Of a stretch of 64,000 nucleotides of DNA, positions 22,877-34,751 are shown one piece after another (position 1 is the first letter of the stretch; each line of letters begins with the position of its first letter). A model generated the notes under the pieces. The model searched no databases. It was not told the DNA's origin and worked only from the letters and a program-made list of their open reading frames with translations. The position numbers and the translations under genes were made by a program. Origin of the DNA: Achatina immaculata (lineage: Eukaryota; Mollusca; Gastropoda; Stylommatophora; Achatinidae); NCBI GenBank assembly GCA_009760885.1, contig CM019713.1:80216897-80280896 (forward strand), given 5' to 3'.

Positions 22877-24049
22877 CTATTCACTTTCTTTGGCGACTTT
22901 ATCCAAGAGATTTTGCAGGTCTTGTTGGTTCTCAGCTATCAGTATTGTGTCGTCAGCATACCGAAGGTTGTTAATATTGTATCCTCCAATTTTTATGCCT
23001 GGTTCTGTGATGATTGTTCTTAGAATATTCTCGCTATACAGAGAAAAAATGTCTGGAGATAGTACACCTTGTCGCACCCCTTGTTTTATAGGTTGATATT
23101 TTGCAGTTCTATTTTCATCTCGAATTGCTGCTTCGTGCTGCCAGTATAGATGTTTTACAATCCTCAGGTCTTTGCCGTCTATACTGATGTCTTCAAGCAT
23201 TTTAATAATTTCATTATGTTTCACATTGTCAAATGCCTTGGTGTAATCAGTGAAGCATAAGTAGAAATCTTTCTGTACTTCTAAACCTCTTTCTGTTAGT
23301 GTTCGTAAAGCATAAATGGCATTGTGTGTTCCCTTTCCTTCAACAAATCCAAACTGTTCATCTGCTATTTCCATTTTTATCTTTTTCCTTGTTTTTCTCA
23401 TAATTATTCTCAGAAGTAGCTTCGTTATGGGACATGAGAGGCTGATAGTCCGGTGGTTGTCACATTCCTTTGCACTTGGTTTCTTTGGTAGTGCTATAAA
23501 CGTGAATTTAATAAGGTCACTGGGAATATAACCACTATTGTAAATGTCATTCAGTAACTTGGTTATTATTTTTATTCCTGTCTCCTCTAGTGTCTCTATT
23601 TCTTCTATTGTTATATTATCAGGCCCAGTCGCTTTTCCTTTCTTCATGTGTTTGATGGCATCTATGATTTTATCTTCAAGTATTGGTGGTGCATCACAGT
23701 TTTCAGTATCTGGTGTTAATTCTGGTCTTTCTACTCCATATAGCTCACCAATATATTCTGTCCACCTGTCCACAATGTCTTCTTTTCCCATTAACATTTT
23801 ACCTTCTTTCGATTTCATGCAACCTATGGTATATTTTGTTTTCCTGCCATTGAGTTCATTAATTCGTTTGTGCATGTTTTTGCTGTCTTTAATATGAGAG
23901 TCCTCTATCTGTCTGCACTGTTCATTTAACCACACTTCTTTTGCTTCTCTGCATTTGCGTCTTATTTCTTTATTTATCTTGCTATATTTTTCCTCTTTAT
24001 TTTTATTCCTCCTCCTCTTGTCCATCAGTCCTAAGATGTCGTCTGACAT
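22877..24049 (-). pseudogene. RTE reverse transcriptase core
   Basis: Open for 390 codons. Visible are KKGKATGPDNITIEEIE (motif 0/1 region), TFIALPKKPSAKECDNHRTI (motif 2), CFTDYTKAFDNVKHNEI (motif A), IKQGVRQGVLSPDIF (motif B) and LRYADDTILIAENQ (motif C, YADD). It follows the endonuclease block after a short gap (24050-24059) and is followed by the C-terminal block. The long open frame with all catalytic residues implies a young copy. No host function is implied. Confidence 0.92.
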
Positions 24050-24059
24050 CCATTTATTT

Positions 24060-25144
24060 TTAGGGGCTTCTTTTTTTTGGGTGTATTATCTCCCTAACAG
24101 TTTGGTGGATAGAATCTCTTAACATGTCCCATTGTTCATCTATACTATTTATCTTTACTATTGCATTGGATCTATTTGTTATAATAACTTTGTATTGTTC
24201 TCGCAGTTCTTGGTCATTTTTAAGATGTTCTGTATTCAGTTTGATGTTTCTCACTTTTCTGCCTGTTTTCTTTAGTTTTATACTAACTTTTCCACAGAGT
24301 GGATCATGGTCACTATTGCAGTCAGCTCCTGGCATGGTTTTTGTTGTCAGTAATGCATTGAGGAATCGTTTGTTGATTAATATGTAGTTTATCTGGTTAA
24401 AAGTCTTTTTGTCTGGGCTGCACCACGTTGCCCGTCTTCGAGGATGTTGTTTAAACCAGGTGTTTCCTACAACCATGCTGTGTATTCTTGCCCATTCTAT
24501 TAATTTATAACCTCTGTCATTCCTCTCCCCCAGTCCATAGTCACCAACGATGTCTGAAGTTCTTCCTTTACCAACTTTGGCATTAAAATCTCCCATGACT
24601 ATGGTAACTTCATGTGACTTTGTGTGTTTTAGTGATGTCTCTATGTCATTATAAAATAGCTGTACATCTTCTTCAGAGCTTTCAGATGTTGGACAGTACA
24701 CTTGTATAATATTTATGTTTATTGGTTGTCTTTTCAGTTGCTCTAGCAGGACTCAGTCCAAGATGTTCAAATATCCTACAATTGTCCTTGCTGTTTGTTC
24801 ATCAAATATAATTCCTACTCCTCGTTCATGTTTCTCACTTCCTGAATATATTATTGCATATTTATCTGATTTTATCTTACTGCATCTGTCCATCTAACTT
24901 CACTCATTCCTACTATGTTAATCTTCATCCTTTCCATTTCCATCTTTACATTCTCTAATTTTCCAGCCTGGAATAAAGTTCTAACATTCCATGTTGCTAT
25001 TTTGAACTTGTTAGTTTTGCCACCAGTAGCTTGATGACGATCTGGCCTCACCTGTGGCTCGTGAGATGCCCTACCGGACGAGGCTGTTCCAGAGGAACAT
25101 CCATTAACGTCGTTCATGATGAATCGATTATTCTGTTCAAGCAT
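24060..25144 (-). pseudogene. RTE endonuclease domain (EEP fold), frameshifted
   Basis: Residues from 25144 downward read FKIATWNVRTLFQAGKLENV and GMSEVRWTD (N-terminal Asn and catalytic Glu motifs). After a frameshift near 24880 comes YSGSEKHERGVGIIF, and after a stop near 24757 come VIVMGDFNAKVG (Asp-Asn pair), INYILINKRF and SDHDPL (catalytic Asp-His). This enzyme nicks the target for primed reverse transcription. All catalytic motifs are present, so inactivation is recent and light. Similar proteins are often annotated as craniofacial development protein 2-like. Confidence 0.9.
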
Positions 25145-25475
25145 AACTATTCTTGGGAACTACAACAGTGGTTTCCCGTTGCCTTCTGTCGGTTTGTGTA
25201 TGGACTCTCCGCTAGCCTTTGGACTCCCTGTCCTACCTGCAAGGCAGCGGTAGCGAGAGGTTTTAAGGCGCCTCTTAACCGCCTGGTATTCCCTTCACTG
25301 AGCACCTACTACCCCATCTCGCTCTCTGAGTCTTCCGCCAGTTGGTCCGCGCCTGCTTATTTGGACAATTTTTTATTCACAGGGATCCTCCATATCTGGA
25401 GGACTTTCACCATCCATCACCTGTGATGCTCTGGGTTGGGGATGGTCGCCCCAGCTTTACCCAGTCTGTCATAAT

Positions 25476-27541
25476 GTGTTTTAAAATATTTTGATATATC
25501 GACCTCTATGATGATATAAGCAATCTAGTTTACATTCACTTGTTACAATAGATACAGTTTTATTTCCACCCTCTCCGCTCTTTCACTTCAACACAGATCT
25601 GCATATTTTGTCACAAAGATGAAAAGTGGTTTATAAAGTACGTGGGAAAGTCAATAAATATGCATCAAATCCGTACAGACTAAAACATGTGAAAATTTAA
25701 TGCGCAGTTTTGGACAGTATATAGCAGCACCAGTTGGTGCGAAATTAGAACCAAAGATGTATCCCAGCATGCTACAGTTATTTAACAACAACCGCTTTTA
25801 TAGAACGAATGTGCTACATGCACATATTCCTTACGAGAAGAACAGAGCGGATTTGTGCGTTTTCTGTTGACAAAGGTGTATAGTGTAAAATATATGTCAA
25901 GAAAAGCTGTGAGTATAACTGGATTCAGAAAGTCAAAGATGAACGATTCACGTGGGTGATCACCATTTCTGAGAAACGAGTTTACACGTTGATAGGGAGG
26001 TAAATCTTTGGCTGCCGAACCAGACAGAAAGCTTTTCCGATGCTGGTTTGACTAGACTTCTGAATCCATGGCATAAATGTCTGAAAGTACAGGGGGACCG
26101 TGTTAACTTTTTTTTTATATATACAATTACTTGAAGTTTTTTTTTTCTATCTGATTTTGCGTCTTATTTATTGACTTGCCCTATTAATATGCTTAATTAT
26201 GTATTGCTAGAAACTATTCTCTCAATATTGGAGAAGTTTGATTTCATTTCATGATGTTCATTTAAACTTACTAGTTTTCTGATTTCCAGTCTTCTAAAAA
26301 TTATAAACATAATGTGGCAGATGAAAGTAATGAACTTGAGGAACTACAGCCTATAAGCTTGTATCCATGATGGCAGGTCTCACAAGCAGAAGCTTCAGAA
26401 TGTAGAAGAATGTAACAAGACAATATTAGCAACTGCTGTACTCATGTAAAAAAATAACAACACTGTGAACTGTGAAAGGAAGGAGGTCATGAGTTTAATT
26501 ACAAAAGTTAGAAAGAAAGATTTCTCCAGCGATTTCTTGGACAATGGATACCTGGGAGTCACGTGGATAGATGGGACCAGTTCCTTTTCTGAAGATCAGT
26601 GTTCACAACACATTACTCGGCATTGGTTACCTCCCCTGAACTGATAATCTCCCCTCAGACAAATACCCGTTTATCTTTCACACATTGTCAGGACATCACA
26701 AGCTGCAACTACTAACTAGGTCAAGTGCTGATATTACGTTCTAGACGTTTAATGGGTGAAACCAGATAGAGATGGTAACTTAATGAATGGCAGGAATATG
26801 AGTGATATATCAAAATACACAGCTTCAGCTCAGCTATTTGATAAATCAGGCCATTGAACTGGTAGTAAACCTTCACCCGTGCATCATAGGAAAAGAGAGT
26901 AGGGCTAAACATATCAAGGTTGAAATATTACAGAAAACTCCATAATTGACAAACGACAAATATAACATCCGCACCAGTCAGCGTCCATCAAGTTCTCTCC
27001 CTACTTAACACACTTCCCAGCAGTCCAGGCTTAAATCACACCCCTCCCCCCTCCCCGCCAGTCCCGTGCTGTACGTTTCACTGACTGATCAGTCTTTCAG
27101 ATAAGCGACCAAGTTGAAGAACAACCAAAATGTAAATACTAATCATAGGCGTTGCCATTAAGAGCGTTATGGGGCTGACACACGTAACATATACTATCAC
27201 ATAGAGACTTCTGAAGGATGGATATTCATTTGTAGTGAGACACAAGGGATGGAACTGAAAAATGTATACGGAAGAGCAAGAAGGGACTGGAAATATTGTT
27301 TTGCTGTTAGTGTAGTTAGAAATGAAAATAGAGTATTAGCAGAATCAGTCACGCGAGAAGTACTGTGACAAAATGATGTTGTGTAATTTGCACAAAAGCT
27401 GATATTCACCTGCTTCAAGCCTTGCCTGTAAAGCGAAAAATTATATCTATTAACATTTCAGTTATTGTTATAAATAAAAATAAATATCCGCTTTCTTACA
27501 CAGGGACCGTAGACAAATGAAAGAACAAGTGAATCTTCATA
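25476..27541. other. Putative promoter-side flank of the orphan exon; no gene recognised
   Basis: Mirror of 42733-44780. No protein motif found. Immediately upstream of the exon, 27497-27541 (cttacacagggaccgtagac...) is nearly identical in both arms and is likely 5' UTR. No unambiguous TATA box was placed. Confidence 0.4.
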
Positions 27542-27617
27542 ATGTTTGTTTGTTTACTACTGGTCTTCTTGATGCTGATACCGACCACCGTCTCAACACC
27601 ACCAGCCGATCATCAAG
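27542..27617 (+). CDS. Orphan first exon: signal peptide (left-arm copy)
   Basis: ATG at 27542, donor CAAG/GTATAA with GT at 27618-27619; 76 bp, so phase 1. It encodes 25 residues: MFVCLLLVFLMLIP, then TTVSTPPADHQ. This is a hydrophobic core with a small-residue region that fits a secretory signal peptide, cleavable near the VS-T segment. The right-arm copy (42657-42732) differs at 5 of 76 bases: two silent and three conservative (V/I, I/M, P/S). No module exon follows on the plus strand before the gap at 30372, so this copy may be a dead start exon, or its gene may continue in unassembled sequence. Confidence 0.7.
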
Positions 27618-29044
27618 GTATAACATAAACATTATCTACATGTCTCCATGCATAATATGTACCTGCTTGCTGAGTGTATAGATTCTCAGTATGTCTAGAT
27701 GATGCTTCAAAGTTATATTTATCGAGGTCAAGCAGTGCTATTGATAATGAGGACAAGTTTAACCAGAGATAGAAGAGAGGGATATAAGTGGACGCAAATA
27801 ATGAAAGGAATGACTTATGACATTATAAGACTTGAGAAACGAACTGAATGAGCGAATGTGAGTATCTTACATGGTAAAAAGGCATTACAGTGGGTGGACT
27901 TTGTCTTGGAAGCATAAGGCTGTTATCAGTTATACACTGACGTACTGTGAAAACTAAGAGTGGAGGAAGTTGGGGCGGGGATTGCATTCTTCCTTCGCTG
28001 GGGAAAACGGGCGCAGAATGTTGATGATCAAGATCAGGCGAGAGACTGAGTGATGATAATGAGAAGATATGATGCAAGAAACGGAGTGAAGATAATGACA
28101 AAATACAAAACAGCTAAAGGAACAAAGATAATAATGAGATAGCAAAATAATAAGCTAGAAAACAACTAACGAGATGAATATAATGATAAGATGACAAACA
28201 AAACATATAATAAAAAGAATAATAATAATATAGCAAACATCGTGTAGAGTGAAGGTAATGGTTAGAGCGAAAACTAAGAAAACAATGGAGTAAAGATAAA
28301 GATAAGGTAGTAAACGATAAAAAAGTAAAGCAGCAATAAGAGAGCAAAACGTCAGATGAAAGTATATACAAAGATAAGAGAGGGAAACAAATGGACTGAA
28401 GAGAATGATTTTATAACAAATAAATGCTATGAAGTTCTGGATATAGATAAAGATAATAGGTGTTAGATTCAGCTCGTGCGAGATAGCCAACATCTGACTT
28501 TATAAATGTGTAGCTAGAAACTTTTCCTGCGAGGGTGAGTGAGGGTTGGGGGTGGATTGTGGAGGTGGGGGAGCGAGAATGTTAATTTCAGCTCGACCAA
28601 CGTGGTAGGGATCGATGGTGATGATGTCTGCCAAGAATTCCATTTCTTTGGTGTAATCCGGGAAGTTAATACCGCTTGGCTCAATCGTCCACGACTGTAC
28701 GGTTTCCATCATTCACCGTCCTTACCCCGTGTATGTACCCCACAGACTTAAACCTCATGTTTACAGAGTAATATCAACCACCAAACAGAAAATATGATTA
28801 TAACGAGATATTGATCAACGACAGAAGATGTGGTGACAGGTAGACTTTATCCAACCATGCAATAGAAGACGAAAAATATAATCAACTGGTCAACAAAAGA
28901 ATACAAATTACATAAAGAGTTCATGGAATTTCATTAGTGGATTAGCAGTCAATAACCTAATATATGCAGATTACACCGTGCTGATGGCAGACAAACAAAA
29001 ACATCTAAAGATTCTAGTTACGCGAATAAACAATGAAAGTCAAA
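27618..29044. other. Intron-like flank of the orphan exon; no gene recognised
   Basis: A-rich with spaced ATAA/GATAA motifs; mirror of 41240-42656. The open frames 27823-28493 on the minus strand are Ser/Leu/Phe-rich readings of this composition bias. No exon with plausible module content was found. Confidence 0.45.
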
Positions 29045-29820
29045 AGTCAGCCAGTCAGTCAGTCATTTGCATGTCCCTTGCAAAACTTTGCCTCCTCAAC
29101 AGCGCTCTTGTAGGCCTCTCAGTTGGAAAGAAGATGTACTGCTTCTTAACTAAATTATTTGTGACATTTAGTATGTTCAAAATATTTAAGTTTTGTCTTT
29201 TTCATCCTCTTTACTAGCCATCGTTCTTCAATATTAAGTTCTTGTATTATAGATATATTTGTTCTTTTTTTGTGTCGGTGATATGTGAAGAACTCTTCTC
29301 TAGCATTTACATTCAAAGGCCATTTATGTGTTTCTCAGCTCTTTTGTTAAGTATCCAGTATTCACAGATATATGTTGCTATGGGAAAGATGAATGCTCTT
29401 AAAAGTCGTATTTTTGTAGTTCTGTCTGGTCCTCTCCACACCGCCTTTAGTTGGTTTACTTTCTGAAGATGTCCTTCTTTTAATTTCCCTCAGTGTATCT
29501 CCATTACTAGTTAGCAGTGATCCAAAATATTCAAAACTGTCCACCTCTTCCAATTTTTTACTCATTGAAATATCTTTTAGCTGCCTTATTGGCTTTGTCA
29601 GTTGTCATCAATTTAAACTTCTTCGCATTAAGATTGAAGTTTTGCTCTTCACTAATCTTACGGACTGATATAATTAGTTTTTCCATTCCTTTTTTGTGTT
29701 GTACATACTAATACTGTGATATCAGCCTATTTAATCTCTGGTATTTCATAACCATCCATTTTTATAGTACCTTAATATTCTTTGCGCCGCTGTGAAAAGG
29801 TGATGGAAATGATATCGTGA
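29045..29820 (-). pseudogene. RTE-like LINE C-terminus and 3' end across the inner arm edge
   Basis: The minus strand contains SKKLEEVDSFEYFGSLLTSN (29480-29565) and ends in the common RTE terminus (gaggcaaagttttgcaaggg, then gactgactgactg at 29050-29070). Homology to the right arm stops at 29493, inside this element. Confidence 0.7.
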
Positions 29821-29979
29821 AGGTTATCTGGTATGTCCAGTAGTCTCGCGGCGAGAACTACTCATACCACGGCACCTCTGCTTATGAGGCCGACCACGTC
29901 CGTTTGATACCCATACTGGAGATATATACCTAAACTGGCTAACCCAGGGGTGACACTGATGACTAGTGAGTAGTGGCAA

Positions 29980-30371
29980 CGATCACAAAATGCTGAAATC
30001 GGAGATATTGGACCATTGCAGTCTAGATAGGCAATCACCTCTCACCCGACGAGGATATATGCGTATCCTAATCACGTTCAGGTTTTCCGATGAGAAAGTA
30101 CAACGCTGGACTGGATGGGCAACCACCTCTCACCCAGCGGGGATATACTCATATCTAAAACACGTCGAGGTTTTCCGCTGAGAAAGTCCAACTCTAGATT
30201 ACACTGGTGCAACAAAAAACACGGTGTCACGCAATTCCGCTTCTGAGACTCACCGAGAATACAGGCCCAAGCCCGGGAAACTCTGAACCTCCTTTTATCC
30301 TCTTGGGGATCTCGTGTAGTCCTTTCGAGGACCACAGGAGGACTACGGGACATATCGAGGACCACAAGAGA
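29980..30371 (+). repeat. Interspersed repeat with a dimer of about 88 bp, copy 1
   Basis: Two tandem units (caccyctcacccgacg-gggatat-...-cgaggttttccgntgagaaag) are followed by gtgtcacgcaatnccgcttc and a stretch leading into the gap. Copy 2 is at 33175-33560. The end, 30310-30371, repeats gaggaccacangag. No coding potential seen. Confidence 0.7.
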
Positions 30372-30471
30372 NNNNNNNNNNNNNNNNNNNNNNNNNNNNN
30401 NNNNNNNNNNNNNNNNNNNNNNNNNNNNNNNNNNNNNNNNNNNNNNNNNNNNNNNNNNNNNNNNNNNNNNN
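30372..30471. other. Assembly gap (100 N)
   Basis: Placeholder gap; contig 2 ends in an interspersed repeat and contig 3 starts in a LINE fragment. Confidence 0.99.
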
Positions 30472-30670
30472 AAATTACATTTAGCTTAAGTATGACATTT
30501 CTCTTCAATATCATCATTTCTATAAACATTTCACCATTTTTTCACACTTCTGATGTCTTTTTATTCTTTCACAACAATCTTGTATGTATTTTTTTTCCTT
30601 ATGTTTCTTCGTACTTCTTTTGTTAAAGTTTATATTCCTCTTTATTTTAGTTTGTCACTTTTTATTGTCT
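30472..30670 (-). pseudogene. LINE fragment at contig start
   Basis: The reverse complement matches 1-190 of the window with scattered differences (acatacaagattgttgtgaa shared). Decayed. Confidence 0.6.
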
Positions 30671-31110
30671 CTTCATTTCTCTGTTGAATTATTGGCAGTC
30701 AAAGATATTTAGGAAAATAAGCAATCAGTCAACAGCACTACAGAAAAACGTTTATGTGAACAACAGGCTAAGTCTACAACTACCAAAATCCTTCAATAAA
30801 TTTACAATGAGAAAACAATGAAGATTGAATCCTGATGAATGAGGGAAGAAGAATTACACTGGCCAACACACATTTTGGTGCTTCAAATGTTAGATCTATT
30901 TCTCGGTATATCTGGTCTGCTGTTTCTAACAAAAATTTTCGCTTATGAACTCTAGTTTTTGAGAATAGAACATCCGCCGTTTATTACTCTTCACTCTGCT
31001 CGAGAATACAAAAATTAAATTACTATCGTTTAAGCAAGAATAAACATTAAAAAACTAAAAGAAACGTGTATTACATGGAAATCTACTTATTTAGTACCAA
31101 AAGCACAAGT

Positions 31111-32740
31111 TTATGATACAAACTTTTCACTCATTCCACACACAAGAAGCTCCAAGACTTCCGAGAGTGCGATCTGCCGGGATAATCCCGCATAAGATTC
31201 CAACAATAGTCTGCCATTATGTGTGAATCCCATCTTCCTTACTTCCATTGTTTTTATGTTTGGTTGAAATCTTCCACCTTGCTCTTCACTTAAGTCAGCA
31301 AGATTTTCTGGAAAGCGATCTATGTGACTGTACAGACAATGGATTTTAACATTCATGTTACAGCCAAGTCTTTTGAAATGAAAGAGCATATATTCTATTA
31401 ACTGTGTTTAGTTGTCTGCCTTCGTGTTGCCCAGGAAGTTTTGCACAACAACAACAACAAATGAAGACCAGGCACATTATTCAATTTGATCTATTGATGC
31501 CATGAAAATTGCATCATTTATGTTTTCTGATCTGTGGACCATCGAAAATTCCTACCTTCAGTTTTTCCATTGGAAGTTCAGGTAACGTTTGCACTACGTA
31601 TTCAATGCATGAACTGTCTTTATTCAAATCCTTTATAAATTGTTTCATCAGAACTAGCTTTATATATAGTGGTGGCAGTATGAATCTATCTCGTTTTACC
31701 AACGATTGATTCATTACATTTTGTCTTCCAGCCACCACAGATTCCCTCGAAGGCCAATCTTCTTGCCCAGTGTTCATATTTGGCTCTACTTTCTCAAAGG
31801 CATAAAAAAGGATACTTTGTATAGCCATTTTGTTGACTAAGGAGAAAATTAAACATCTTCAACACATATCACCCATTGATATTCTGAGTAATCTATTTTT
31901 TACAAGACAAATGAAATGGACTTATATTCCTCTTTCATCCTGGTGGAATGTCTGATTGGAATTGAACCATATTTGTTGCCGTTATTTAAAAGAACACACT
32001 TCAGACTACGTTTTGAACTGTCGATGAAAAGACGTCACTCATATGGGATATACTCTGGAATATCATTTTTCTATATAAAGTTTCCGTTGTAACTGCAGAA
32101 TACTAAATTGTTATCTTTCGTAACGAATGGAAGAAAATACTTTTCTTTGCTTCCATAATGTAATTTTCATTCCAGACTGAAGTTTACTCTTTTCCTTTAG
32201 TCTGGAGCCAAGCAATTCAGAAGGCTTCGTGGAAATTTAAGTCCCTGATAAGATCACTCAGTTCACTCTGATCAAAACGATCACTAAGTGAAGTTGTTTA
32301 GAATTCATTGCCAGTGCCCACACTTTCTATACCTTGTGCCATATCAGACACGCAGGAATCATCCTCTGAGAAGTGTGGTATTTATAGGAAAGGTGAAACG
32401 GGTACAACATCCTGGCTGAAGGTAGATCAGGGTAAGACAACTTGTCTTTTATTATTTGGAATGATGTCTATGATATTAACAGTACAAAAATAACAGTCAT
32501 CGAAGTGATTCTTCTGTTCCATCCACACCATTGGTACTCTAAATTTCAGGCAGCTTTTTTTTCTATATGCCAAGTGGGCAAATGCTCAATACAAGTTTTG
32601 CATACAATATTAGGAGCACATGACTTATCTTATTCTCCAAGCTTGACAGCAAAATAGCCTACATATGGTCTTTTTACAAACTGAGAAATAGCCTTCCTAC
32701 TTTCTGTCAGTGTGTGCTCCACACAAACAGCAAAATACGT
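31111..32740 (-). pseudogene. Decayed copy of an uncharacterised repeat-associated invertebrate gene family
   Basis: Three blocks on the minus strand belong to one protein I recognise as a widespread, unnamed, multi-copy family of invertebrate genomes. The N-terminal block at about 32740-32200 (SQFVKRPYVGYFAVKLGE, KSCAPNIVCKTCIEHL, SSELL.SRLKEK). The middle block at 31828-31514 (SLVKRDRFILPPLYIKLVLM, KLKVGIFDGPQIRK). The C-terminal block at 31389-31111 (NMNVKIHCLYSHIDRFPENL, EEQGGRF). Between blocks sequence is missing or unreadable and stops are frequent. The family resembles a transposon-derived nuclease or transposase by its copy number and conserved acidic and His residues, but I do not know its biochemical role. 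Confidence 0.7.
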
Positions 32741-33174
32741 CGAGATGATTAAAACAGTTTCGTCTTGAAGTAGTCATAACCTATACGGCGTTCCATTTTC
32801 AAAAATGAAATGATATGAGTGTGAATATACACACACCTCATATACATATATACTGTTATACAGTGCAATTGTTTTAAATAGATAATGTCGAGAAATCTTT
32901 GAAATACAGATTTATGTACTCTACGGAAACTATGATATACCACCTTAATTTTGTGCACATACTTACGAAAACAGAACAGAAGCGATTTTGAGATTTTAGC
33001 TATACATTGTATGCCATTCTGCATTATAAGACAGGAATTAGGCGAAAAGTTATGGAACAGAGTTAATTGTATAGAACAAAATGTGAAAAAATTAAATGCA
33101 CAAATTTACCATTCAAATAAGACAGCTTGTTATGATATTTCAATTCCGCAAAAAAAAAAAAGAATGTGTTCAAT
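32741..33174. other. No gene recognised
   Basis: Low-complexity and AT-rich; frames at 32749-33217 are unsupported. Confidence 0.5.
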
Positions 33175-33560
33175 CCACGACCACAAAATGCTGAAGTTGG
33201 AAACACTAGACCAGTGAAATCTTGATAGAAAACCACCTCTCACCCGACGGGAATGTATTATATACATCCAAAACACGTCGAGGGTTTTCGGTGAGAAACT
33301 CCAACTCTAGGCTGGATGGGCAACCACATCTCACACGGCACGGATATATTCATATCCAAACCACATCGAGGTTTTCTGTTTAGAAAGCCCAACTCTAGAC
33401 TAAACTGGTGCAATGAAAACCACAGTGTCACGCAATGCCGCTTCTGTGACCCACCGATAATACAAGCCCAAGCCCCCGATGCTCTGAGCCTCCATTATAA
33501 ATGAGACTATCGCGAGGATCCCAGGATTAAATTCAGTAGGATCACGAGGAAATCTTGATA
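33175..33560 (+). repeat. Interspersed repeat with a dimer of about 88 bp, copy 2
   Basis: Direct-orientation homologue of 29980-30371: shared cacaaaatgctgaa start, two tandem units, gtgtcacgcaatgccgcttc and caagcccaagccc. Divergence is visibly higher than between the inverted-repeat arms. Confidence 0.7.
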
Positions 33561-34751
33561 GTAGAAGCGAACGAAGAAGAAGAAGAAGACCATATAAGAG
33601 ATGAAAGAAAACATGCAACGAGGCATGCATGAGATCTCAGAAATCGAGTTCCAAGACACATTCAAAAACTGGAAAATACATTGGGAGCTTTATATCAACA
33701 GTGGAGGAAACTATTTCAAAGGAGACAAATCTGACTAGTTTGTGAGTAGACCAAAGTCAGGTTTCTTTTTGAACATGCAATATATGTTGTGCATGTAATA
33801 TTGCTGTTTATGTATGGAATTACAGTAAATTCAGGCAATGCCTTGACCATTCATAGTGTGTTTGTTCGCCTTAGATTAGGAGTATATTCTGAAGAAGCTG
33901 CCTACTGCAAATATTAACATATATCTGATAGTGCAGCAGAAGAATTAAACACAAGAGCTAAAAATCAACAGGACAGAAACAAGGATAACATCAGATAGGG
34001 TAAATATAATAAAGTGCTACATCCTTTCAAACAGGAAGACACCGACACTAGTTAATAAATCTATTTACCTCAGAACAACAATAACAGCTGATGTCAAGTG
34101 TAAAAGTAAAATAAAGTCACTAATAAGATAGACAAAAGTGACTTTTCATGACACACGAAGAAAGATGCTAACAAATAGAGAATGCCCCTGGAAGTTAGGA
34201 ATAAACATTACTTTGTTATAGAAACAAAATATCAAAAGAAAGATTATCTATACTTAAAAAATAGATGAGAAAATAATGGAACCAACACAGAAGCAGTTAT
34301 GGAGAATGAATGACGCAACACATTCTCAGAACGGTCACAAAAACAAATAAAGAGGCGCCCAGAGAAATTTTACATCAAAGGAAACTAGTTAAAATTATAA
34401 GAGAAAAAAACGTCAACATTCCTTGCATATATCACGAGAAAATAGAAATAAGAAAACAACTTGGCAAGGACTTGAAAATTCAAGGCTGAAATGAAAGAAG
34501 GCAGAGAGAAAAGTATTCCTGTTGACTGAACAAACGGCTAAACATCAGAGAAAAGAGCGTTTGTGCTGATCAGAAACATAAAGTATCAAACAAGACAGAC
34601 AAGCACAACTGCACAGTAAATAATACAATAAAACATTTTACATGGCTTTTTGTGTGCTATTATTGTAAATGTATATCCATATAACAGTAATAATAGCCAG
34701 TAACATTACAAAAATATTGCATTTTTTTTCCATCAAGAATTTACAAATTAC
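33561..34751. other. Probable intron or 3' flank; no gene recognised
   Basis: Lies downstream, on the minus strand, of the last recognised exon of the secreted-protein gene. A-rich plus strand at 33960-34620 is weakly LINE-like without a readable motif. No further exon could be identified. Confidence 0.4.

Larger units (their letters stand above)
22193..25464 (-). mobile_element. Near-complete RTE-clade LINE, left arm only
   Basis: Flanked by an 11-bp direct repeat tctgtcataat (22182-22192 and 25465-25475). The right arm keeps the unoccupied site at 44784-44792. On the minus strand the order is GC-rich leader, apurinic-type endonuclease, reverse transcriptase, C-terminal region, then a short ATGATGATT tail, as expected for RTE elements. 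Length is about 3.27 kb. Three coding blocks are listed separately; they need at least one frameshift and one stop to be bypassed. Confidence 0.93.
10991..29493. repeat. Left arm of giant inverted repeat (18.5 kb)
   Basis: Reverse-complement match to 40788-63522, collinear throughout. Paired landmarks: 10991 with 63522; 11815-12213 with 62349-62747; 13291-13302 with 61562-61573; 17652-17984 with 48873-49220; 19713-19895 with 46988-47170; 27542-27617 with 42657-42732; 28114-28371 with 41903-42160; 29493 with 40788. Over about 280 bases around 27470-27740 I count about 12 differences. The outer edge is cut by the gap, so the arm may be longer. It holds an orphan signal-peptide exon and many transposon remnants. 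Confidence 0.93.

Noticed and set aside
27823..28493. Ser/Leu/Tyr-rich minus-strand frames, repeated at 41781-42160
   Set aside because: Explained by a TTAT/CTTAT-rich composition in an intron-like stretch. No domain or splice signal.
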